This document shows, piece by piece, positions 1 to 4,418 of a stretch of DNA of 8,380 bases. This DNA is from JBGQDM01 sp041495845 (lineage in GTDB: Bacteria; Acidobacteriota; Terriglobia; Terriglobales; Acidobacteriaceae). The notes under the pieces were generated by a model. That model made no database searches and was not told the DNA's origin. It saw only the letters and a list, made by a program, of their open reading frames with translations. The stretch covers positions 1 through 8,380 of the forward strand of contig JBGQDM010000122.1 in the NCBI GenBank assembly GCA_041495845.1, given 5' to 3'. The first letter of the stretch is position 1, and the number at the start of each line of letters is the position of its first letter. The position numbers were made by a program, and so were the translations under genes.

Positions 1-1568
1 GGAATCGCACCGCCGCTGGTGATGGCGGCCAGGCGGCTGCCACGGCGCGCGCGCAATCTGTGGTTCACTTTGTCGCGGTGCAGATACGCCCCATAGCGGC
101 CGCGGCGGGCGGCGATTCCTTCGGTCAGCATTTCCAAAATCGCTTCGAAAGTCTGGCGGGAGAGTTCGCGATACGGATAGGCGCCACGCACGAGCGCGTA
201 AAGATCGTCTTCGTTCCAGCTGGCGGTATCTTCCGTGCCATCCATCCCGGCCGCAGCGGCCGGTGCGCTTCCATGATCCGCCGAAGCATGATCCGCCGAA
301 GCGCAGGTAGCGACAATCTGCTGCGCCAGGATGTCGAGCGGGGCGTCAGGAATGTGCAGGCGGTCGAGTTCGCCGTGGCGGATGGCGCGGACCAGCGCCG
401 CACACTCGATGAGATCGTCACGGGTGGTGGCGAACAGGCGTCCTTTGGGAATCGCTCCCAACCAGTGGCCAGAGCGGCCCACGCGTTGCAACGCGACCGC
501 GATGGAGCGCGGCGTCCCAATCTGGCAGACGAGGTCAACGGTGCCGATGTCAATGCCGAGCTCAAGCGACGCCGTGGCCACCAACGCCTTGACTTGACCG
601 TCCTTGAGTTTTTTCTCAGCGGCCAGTCGCAGTTTGCGGGACAAGCTGCCGTGGTGTGCCGCCACCGCCTCCGCGCCCATGCGCTCGGCCAGGCGATGCG
701 CCACGCGCTCCGCCAACCGTCGTGTATTGACGAAGATCAGTGTAGAGCGGTGTTCTTCCGCCAGTTCCGCCAGCCGGGCGTAGATTTCGTCCCAGTGCGC
801 ATTGGAACTGATGGGGCCGAGCGGGCTGCCGGGCACCTCGACCGCAAGGTCGAGTTGGCGCCGGTGGCCGATGTCAACCAATGCCGGTGGCCGGCGGCCA
901 CTGCCCACCAGAAACTGCGCCACTTCTTCGATCGGCTTCTGCGTGGCGGAAAGGCCGATGCGGACAGGTGCGCGCCCGATCAACGCTTCCAAGCGTTCTA
1001 GGGAAAGGCTGAGATGAGCGCCGCGCTTGTCATCCGCCAGCGCGTGGATTTCGTCCACAATCACCGTTTCCACGTGGCGCAAGATGTGGCGGCTCTTTTC
1101 CGCGGTCAGCAGGATGTAGAGCGATTCGGGCGTAGTCACGAGAATGTGCGGCGGGCGGCGCAACATGGCACGACGCTCGGACGCGGGCGTGTCGCCGGTG
1201 CGCACCGCGGTGCGGATTTCCGGCATGAGCAGGCCGCGCTCGGCGGCGAGCTGCAGGATTTCGCCCAGCGGAACTTCCAGGTTTTTCTGAATATCGTTGC
1301 CCAGCGCCTTGAGCGGTGAGACGTAGAGCACCTGGGTCTGGTCGCGCAGATCTCCAGCGAGCGCCTGGCGGATCAGTTGATCAATGCAAGCGAGAAACGC
1401 TGCCAGTGTCTTGCCCGAGCCGGTAGGCGCGGAAATCAAAGTATTGTGGCCGGCAAGAATGTGCGGCCAGCCCTGCTGTTGCGGCTCGGTAGGCTGTCCC
1501 AACCGCCGCTCGAACCACTCCCGCACCAGGGGATGGGCCCACGCCAGAGAGGTGGCCGGAGAAGACAT
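1..1568 (-). CDS. lhr: Lhr-type superfamily 2 DEAD/DEAH helicase, N-terminal part (3' end cut by window edge)
   Basis: The reading frame is open from an ATG at 1568 to the left edge (522 codons); an in-frame TAG lies four codons upstream, which fixes the start. Visible helicase motifs in order are Walker A APTGSGKT (residues 47-54), motif Ib TTPESL (145-150), motif II DEIH (172-175), motif III SAT (207-209), motif IV TLIFVNTR (276-283), motif V ATASLELGIDIG (331-342) and motif VI QRVGRSGH (361-368). The stretch YVSPLKALGNDIQKNL (82-97) is typical of full-length Lhr rather than of the shorter ligase-associated form. Members are ATP-dependent 3'-5' DNA or RNA:DNA translocases linked to DNA repair; they usually reach about 900-1500 residues, so the winged-helix remainder and C-terminal region lie outside the window. 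A low-complexity Ala/Asp/His-rich stretch (about residues 421-448) interrupts the start of the post-helicase domain. The gene is divergent from the toxin-antitoxin pair. Identity as an Lhr-family helicase is near certain; the cellular role is from family knowledge. Confidence 0.95.
   Translation of the reverse strand, partial: MSSPATSLAWAHPLVREWFERRLGQPTEPQQQGWPHILAGHNTLISAPTGSGKTLAAFLACIDQLIRQALAGDLRDQTQVLYVSPLKALGNDIQKNLEVPLGEILQLAAERGLLMPEIRTAVRTGDTPASERRAMLRRPPHILVTTPESLYILLTAEKSRHILRHVETVIVDEIHALADDKRGAHLSLSLERLEALIGRAPVRIGLSATQKPIEEVAQFLVGSGRRPPALVDIGHRRQLDLAVEVPGSPLGPISSNAHWDEIYARLAELAEEHRSTLIFVNTRRLAERVAHRLAERMGAEAVAAHHGSLSRKLRLAAEKKLKDGQVKALVATASLELGIDIGTVDLVCQIGTPRSIAVALQRVGRSGHWLGAIPKGRLFATTRDDLIECAALVRAIRHGELDRLHIPDAPLDILAQQIVATCASADHASADHGSAPAAAAGMDGTEDTASWNEDDLYALVRGAYPYRELSRQTFEAILEMLTEGIAARRGRYGAYLHRDKVNHRLRARRGSRLAAITSGGAI
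272..301. repeat. Perfect 15-bp tandem duplication inside lhr
   Basis: The unit catgatccgccgaag occurs twice in direct succession (272-286 and 287-301). Its length is five codons, so the helicase frame is kept and the protein reads ASADHASADH around residues 423-432. It sits in a low-complexity linker, which is where slippage duplications are tolerated. Confidence 0.9.
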
Positions 1569-1574
1569 TTCCAG

Positions 1575-1602
1575 ATTCTAACCGGAGAACCGACTTTCGC
1601 AA
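1575..1602 (-). promoter_or_regulatory. Candidate sigma70-type promoter of lhr, possibly leaderless
   Basis: On the minus strand TTGCGA (1602-1597) and TAGAAT (1580-1575) are separated by 16 bp, resembling -35 and -10 boxes with 4/6 and 5/6 matches. Only six bases (CTGGAA) separate the -10 box from the ATG at 1568, so transcription would begin at or next to the start codon. The same 77-bp gap must also drive the plus-strand antitoxin. A short direct repeat TTCGC (1596-1600 and 1607-1611, 11 bp apart, around the palindrome AACGTT) overlaps the -35 box and could be an operator; this is conjecture. Confidence 0.45.
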
Positions 1603-1630
1603 AACGTTCGCTTCTGTGGGAAGATTTGAA

Positions 1631-1638
1631 AGAAGGAG
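1631..1638 (+). promoter_or_regulatory. Shine-Dalgarno site of the antitoxin gene
   Basis: AGAAGGAG ends 7 bases before a GTG at 1646, an ideal spacing. It decides the GTG start over the in-frame ATG at 1661, which would leave the site 22 bases away. It is the clearest ribosome binding site in the window; lhr, kdsC and the PBP gene lack an equally good one. Confidence 0.7.
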
Positions 1639-1645
1639 TGAGTGA

Positions 1646-2320
1646 GTGTATATTAGTCAAATGATCATCGCGGACTCCATTTGGCTGGCCACTGCGCTGT
1701 TGCATCGGCAGAGTAAGCAAGCGCCGGACTTCGCGGTGCAGGAGATCATCGAGAAGGTGTTAGCAGAGAATCTGGTCAACGGTTTTCGGCCCGGGCTTCA
1801 GGTGTATGCCTCCAAGCACTGCGTGGCCAACAAGTCTCCCAACCCGGGGCGTTATCGAATGCTCTTCGAGACCGGGCGCGGACGGCGGCGTCTGTTTTGT
1901 GAAGGTGATCCGTTTCACGCCAGCCGGCAGGGTGGAAAGATCCGTCCCGAGAAGAACGAGTTGCCCACGCAATACCAGCCGGTGGTGGATTGGTACGACG
2001 CGGTTTACGCCAAGCGAACCCATGGGGATGCCGCGACAGTGGGAGGGAGAGTCCGCGAAACCACACATCCAGTATTGGGCGAAGGTGAGCTTGGCTCGGA
2101 AACGGCGTGGGTCAGCGCCGCGGGAGCTTTTGTAATTCCTGAAAATCTGAGGCGAGAGCTAGGGATCATGGAAGGCACGCGGCTCGGCATCCATCGCGAG
2201 GAGAACCGCCTCGTGCTCGAGCCGGTCACCGAGGGCTTCATCCGGAGTTTGCGCGGCTCTGCCAAGGGCGGAACGTCGCTGGTCAAAGCGCGTGAACGCC
2301 AGCACCGGATGGAAAAGTGA
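1646..2320 (+). CDS. AbrB/MazE-family antitoxin with an extra N-terminal winged-helix-like domain
   Basis: 224 residues from a GTG start with a strong ribosome binding site. Residues about 154-195 (AWVSAAGAFVIPENLRRELG and the following GTRLGIHREENRLVLEPV) form a swapped-hairpin AbrB/MazE/SpoVT-type DNA-binding domain. The tail (196-224, FIRSLRGSAKGGTSLV) resembles the toxin-binding ends of VapB antitoxins. Such antitoxins are normally about 75-95 residues. Here an additional block of about 120 residues precedes it, with helices near 10-22, 29-43 and 49-63 followed by a basic hairpin (YRMLFETGRGRRRLF, 70-84). I read this as a possible winged helix-turn-helix, though I cannot name its family. 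A Gly/Thr/Glu linker (about 125-153) joins the halves. The stop codon overlaps the toxin start by 4 bp. Expected role: neutralise the downstream PIN toxin and repress the operon. The AbrB assignment is firm; the function of the N-terminal domain is inference. Confidence 0.82.
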   Translation: MYISQMIIADSIWLATALLHRQSKQAPDFAVQEIIEKVLAENLVNGFRPGLQVYASKHCVANKSPNPGRYRMLFETGRGRRRLFCEGDPFHASRQGGKIRPEKNELPTQYQPVVDWYDAVYAKRTHGDAATVGGRVRETTHPVLGEGELGSETAWVSAAGAFVIPENLRRELGIMEGTRLGIHREENRLVLEPVTEGFIRSLRGSAKGGTSLVKARERQHRMEK

Positions 2321-2727
2321 TCCGGGCTTATGTCCTGGACGCCAACGCATTGCTCGACTTTGTGGAGGCTGGCCCGGGATCGAAGAAGGTGGAGCACTTG
2401 CTGCAGCAGGCGCTGCGGCAGCAGGTTTTGCTTCTGGTTTCAACCGCCAACTGGGGAGAGGTCTTTTATCTCCTGTGGCGGCAGCGCGGAGAAGAAAAGG
2501 CGCGAGGGACGATGGCGCGCCTGTCGCGCTTGCCGGTGGAGATTGTTCCCGTGGATTCGCGGCACGCGCTCCGGGCCGGCGAAGTCAAAGCCGTCCACCA
2601 CATTCCCTACGTGGATTGTCTGGCGGCGGCGTTGGCCATACTGCGTCAGGCAGTACTGGTGACTTCAGATCGTGACTTCGAAAAGCTGGGCCACCAGTTT
2701 CCGGTGTTCTGGATTGGGCGCAAGTAG
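2317..2727 (+). CDS. vapC: VapC-like PIN-domain toxin (ribonuclease)
   Basis: 136 residues, the usual size for a VapC toxin, and a complete PIN domain. The acidic metal-binding residues are visible: D8 in YVLDANALLDF, E48 in ANWGEVFYLL, D100 in YVDCLAAALA, and D118/D120 in TSDRDFEKLG. PIN toxins of this type are Mg2+-dependent endoribonucleases that cut specific tRNA or rRNA sites and stop translation when the antitoxin is lost; the target cannot be told from sequence. The start is a GTG at 2317 whose last bases form the antitoxin stop (GTGA, 4-bp overlap), and there is no strong ribosome binding site of its own, which points to translational coupling. All catalytic acids are present, so the toxin is probably active. 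The pairing with an AbrB-type antitoxin is a standard VapBC arrangement. Confidence 0.92.
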   Translation: MIRAYVLDANALLDFVEAGPGSKKVEHLLQQALRQQVLLLVSTANWGEVFYLLWRQRGEEKARGTMARLSRLPVEIVPVDSRHALRAGEVKAVHHIPYVDCLAAALAILRQAVLVTSDRDFEKLGHQFPVFWIGRK

Positions 2728-2744
2728 CTTTCATCTGTCCGCTA

Positions 2745-2820
2745 TCAGCTCGCAGTTTCAGCTCGTAGCTTGCGGGATGAGAAGTCACTGAAAGCTGAGA
2801 GCTGAAAGCACTTGCAAGCT
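2745..2820. repeat. Intergenic AGCTGA-type inverted repeat cluster
   Basis: The gap between the toxin and kdsC holds two TCAGCTCG copies 13 bp apart (2745-2752, 2758-2765), then two AGCTGA copies on the other strand sense 7 bp apart (2793-2798, 2800-2805). TTTCAGCTC (2756-2764) pairs exactly with GAGCTGAAA (2799-2807), and AGCTTGC (2767-2773) with GCAAGCT (2814-2820); these two stems interleave, so they are alternatives. No run of T follows, so a terminator is not supported. It looks like a dispersed intergenic repeat family, which needs genome-wide counting. Confidence 0.6.
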
Positions 2821-2826
2821 GGCGGC

Positions 2827-2835
2827 TGCTAAAAT
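2827..2835 (+). promoter_or_regulatory. Candidate extended -10 promoter of kdsC, possibly leaderless
   Basis: TGCTAAAAT matches the extended -10 form TGnTAnaaT, and the ATG of kdsC follows 7 bases after the hexamer. A transcript would therefore start at or within a base or two of the start codon. No -35 box is seen at 16-18 bp and there is no Shine-Dalgarno sequence before the ATG, both compatible with an extended -10, leaderless gene. Confidence 0.45.
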
Positions 2836-2842
2836 CTGGTCA

Positions 2843-3460
2843 ATGTCCAAACTGCGCGCGAAGAAGATCAAGCTGTTGCTTTTCGATGTAGACGGCGTCC
2901 TCACCGATGGCAAGATATGGATTTTCCCGACTCCGGCCGGCACGCGGTCCGGTTCGCAGGAGCATGTTGCTGAGCCCGGCGGGCAGGGCGGCTTTGGTCT
3001 GCTGAGCCAGACGCTGATCGAAGCCAAGGGTTTCCACGCGCATGACGGCACTGCCATTTCGTTCCTGCGGCTGGCTGGAATCAAGACGGGCCTGATCACC
3101 AAACGCACCTCCGAAACCGTGGCGCTGCGCGCGCGCGATTTGAAAATTGACCATGTTCATCAGGGCGCCCACGACAAGCGTTCGGCGCTGGATGAGATTC
3201 TGCGGAAGGAAGGCCTGAAGCGAGAGCAAGCTGCTTTTGTCGGCGACGACGTGATTGATCTGCCCGTGATGCGGGTGTGCGGGCTGGCGATTGCCACCGC
3301 TAACGCCCGGGCCGAGGTCAAACGGGAAGCCCACTACGTCACGCCACATGCTGGCGGCGACGGCGCGGCGCGCGATGCCACGGAGTACATTCTTAAGGCG
3401 CAGGGCGTGTGGAAGCGTGTGCTGAACGAGTACATTTCAGAGCGCAGCCCGCTCCGTTGA
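2843..3460 (+). CDS. kdsC: 3-deoxy-D-manno-octulosonate 8-phosphate phosphatase (KdsC-type HAD phosphatase)
   Basis: 205 residues of cytosolic HAD-superfamily phosphatase. Motif I is FDVDGVLTDG (14-23) with nucleophile D15 and acid D17; motif II is the Thr of LITKRTS (T86); motif III is probably K112 in AHDKRSALDEI; motif IV is GDDVIDLPVM (134-143) with the metal-binding acids. The Gly-rich tail HAGGDGAARDATEYIL (349 of the reading not needed; near residues 169-184) matches the KdsC C-terminus. The enzyme removes phosphate from Kdo-8-P to give Kdo for lipopolysaccharide core; related 8-carbon or 9-carbon sugar phosphatases share this fold, so substrate is inferred. KdsC is normally about 170-190 residues. 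The excess is a Gly/Pro-rich insert of about 27 residues between motif I and HDG (residues 24-66). Motif II reads TKR where many relatives have TGR. No other Kdo gene is adjacent. The start is the ATG at 2843; no ribosome binding site is obvious. Confidence 0.9.
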   Translation: MSKLRAKKIKLLLFDVDGVLTDGKIWIFPTPAGTRSGSQEHVAEPGGQGGFGLLSQTLIEAKGFHAHDGTAISFLRLAGIKTGLITKRTSETVALRARDLKIDHVHQGAHDKRSALDEILRKEGLKREQAAFVGDDVIDLPVMRVCGLAIATANARAEVKREAHYVTPHAGGDGAARDATEYILKAQGVWKRVLNEYISERSPLR

Positions 3461-3578
3461 TGTTCGAGGGTTACGACATTAGTAGCGTGACCGCGTGCTC
3501 ATCACCGCACCGAAATCCTTCGGGCGCCCCGTCTTGGTCGCGTTCTTCAGCGACAGGGCGGGCATTCCGCTGTGCAAA
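3461..3578. other. Convergent intergenic gap, with a possible 28-codon minus-strand ORF
   Basis: This 118-bp gap lies between the stops of kdsC and the TPR gene. I find no hairpin followed by a T tract on either strand; the 8-bp palindrome GGGCGCCC (3522-3529) has no loop. The minus strand contains an ATG-to-TAA frame (3565-3479, 28 codons) beginning MPALSLKNATKTGRP, without a ribosome binding site. It could be chance, a remnant, or part of a dispersed element. Confidence 0.3.
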
Positions 3579-4385
3579 TTACTGCGTGATCGCGAGGGGT
3601 CGCGACGCCATCAGCACGGTAAAGCGCGGATCCTTACGCAGTTCGGCAAACTCTTTTTCTTGGAAGACCCGGTTAATGTCTTTGTAGCCTTCTTCCATGG
3701 CCTTGCGCAGATATTCCAGCGCGCGCTCAGTTTTTCCTTGATGGGCATAGAGCCGCGCCACCACATAGAAATAGCGGGCGCGGTCCTGCGGCGACGACAT
3801 TTGCGCCGAAATGCCAAAAGACGAGGTGCGCTCGAAGACTTCGGGATCCAGCTGCAGGGCATTGCCGTATGCGGTGGCCGCTTTGTCGTATTCCTGCCGC
3901 GTGAAATAAACGGTGCCGAGGTTGCTGTAGAAGGACGCCGAATCGTTGCGCAACTCGATGGCCCGGCTGTAGAGCTTTACAGCGCGGCGATAGTCTTTCT
4001 GAAAATAGTAGGAGACGCCGAGATTGTTGACAAAGTCGGCGTTCTGGCGATCGATCTTTACGGCGCGTCCAAAGCTCTTTTTGGCGTCACTGTAGCGCTG
4101 CAGGGTGAGCTCGATGATGCCGATCTTGTTGTAGACCGCGCCCGAGGGCTGTTTGGCCAGCGCGGCGCGGTAGTAGTCCAGCGCGTCGAGATAATTTTTC
4201 TCCATGCGCAGCGCATCACCGGTTTTTTCCAGGTCCTCAGCGGACAGATTGGGGGCGGGGACGGCCGTGCGGTGGAGCGGCGGGGGGCCCACCTGCACTT
4301 GGGCGGAGAGATCTTGCGCCCAGAGCGCAGATGAGCTACCCAACAGCGTGACGGCCACCACAGCATTAGCCAACCAGCGGTTCAT
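3579..4385 (-). CDS. Secreted tetratricopeptide repeat (TPR) protein
   Basis: 268 residues. The N-terminus has one Arg, a hydrophobic core (LANAVVAVTLLGSSSALWA, 5-23) and a likely signal peptidase I site after ALWA, so the protein is predicted to be exported to the periplasm; no lipobox cysteine is present. After a Pro-rich segment (about 32-46) come four consecutive TPR-like units at about 50-80, 82-114, 115-147 and 149-181 (for example NNLGVSYYFQKDYRRAVKLY), then a fifth at about 203-235 after a short break. TPRs are protein-protein scaffolds with no enzymatic activity. The gene begins 33 bp behind the PBP stop, on the same strand, with a GAGG ribosome binding site 9 bases before the ATG, so it is probably cotranscribed. 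This suggests a role with the peptidoglycan synthase, but the partner cannot be read from sequence. Assignment as an exported TPR protein is firm; function is unknown. Confidence 0.9.
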   Translation of the reverse strand: MNRWLANAVVAVTLLGSSSALWAQDLSAQVQVGPPPLHRTAVPAPNLSAEDLEKTGDALRMEKNYLDALDYYRAALAKQPSGAVYNKIGIIELTLQRYSDAKKSFGRAVKIDRQNADFVNNLGVSYYFQKDYRRAVKLYSRAIELRNDSASFYSNLGTVYFTRQEYDKAATAYGNALQLDPEVFERTSSFGISAQMSSPQDRARYFYVVARLYAHQGKTERALEYLRKAMEEGYKDINRVFQEKEFAELRKDPRFTVLMASRPLAITQ

Positions 4386-4418
4386 GGGAACGGACCTCAG
4401 CAGGCAGTGTAACGCAGA

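Noticed and set aside
60..1001. A 313-codon open frame on the plus strand near the left edge
   Set aside because: It is antisense to the Lhr helicase, whose motifs IV to VI lie on the other strand here; the product is low-complexity Arg/Ala-rich.
1661..1663. ATG as the antitoxin start
   Set aside because: The strong AGAAGGAG site is spaced 7 bases from the GTG at 1646 but 22 bases from this ATG.
3522..3529. Palindrome GGGCGCCC as a shared terminator of kdsC and the TPR gene
   Set aside because: It has no loop and no T tract on either side, and such palindromes are frequent at this base composition.
3495..4334. A 279-codon open frame on the plus strand
   Set aside because: It is antisense to the TPR gene, which has a signal peptide, regular TPR periodicity and a ribosome binding site.
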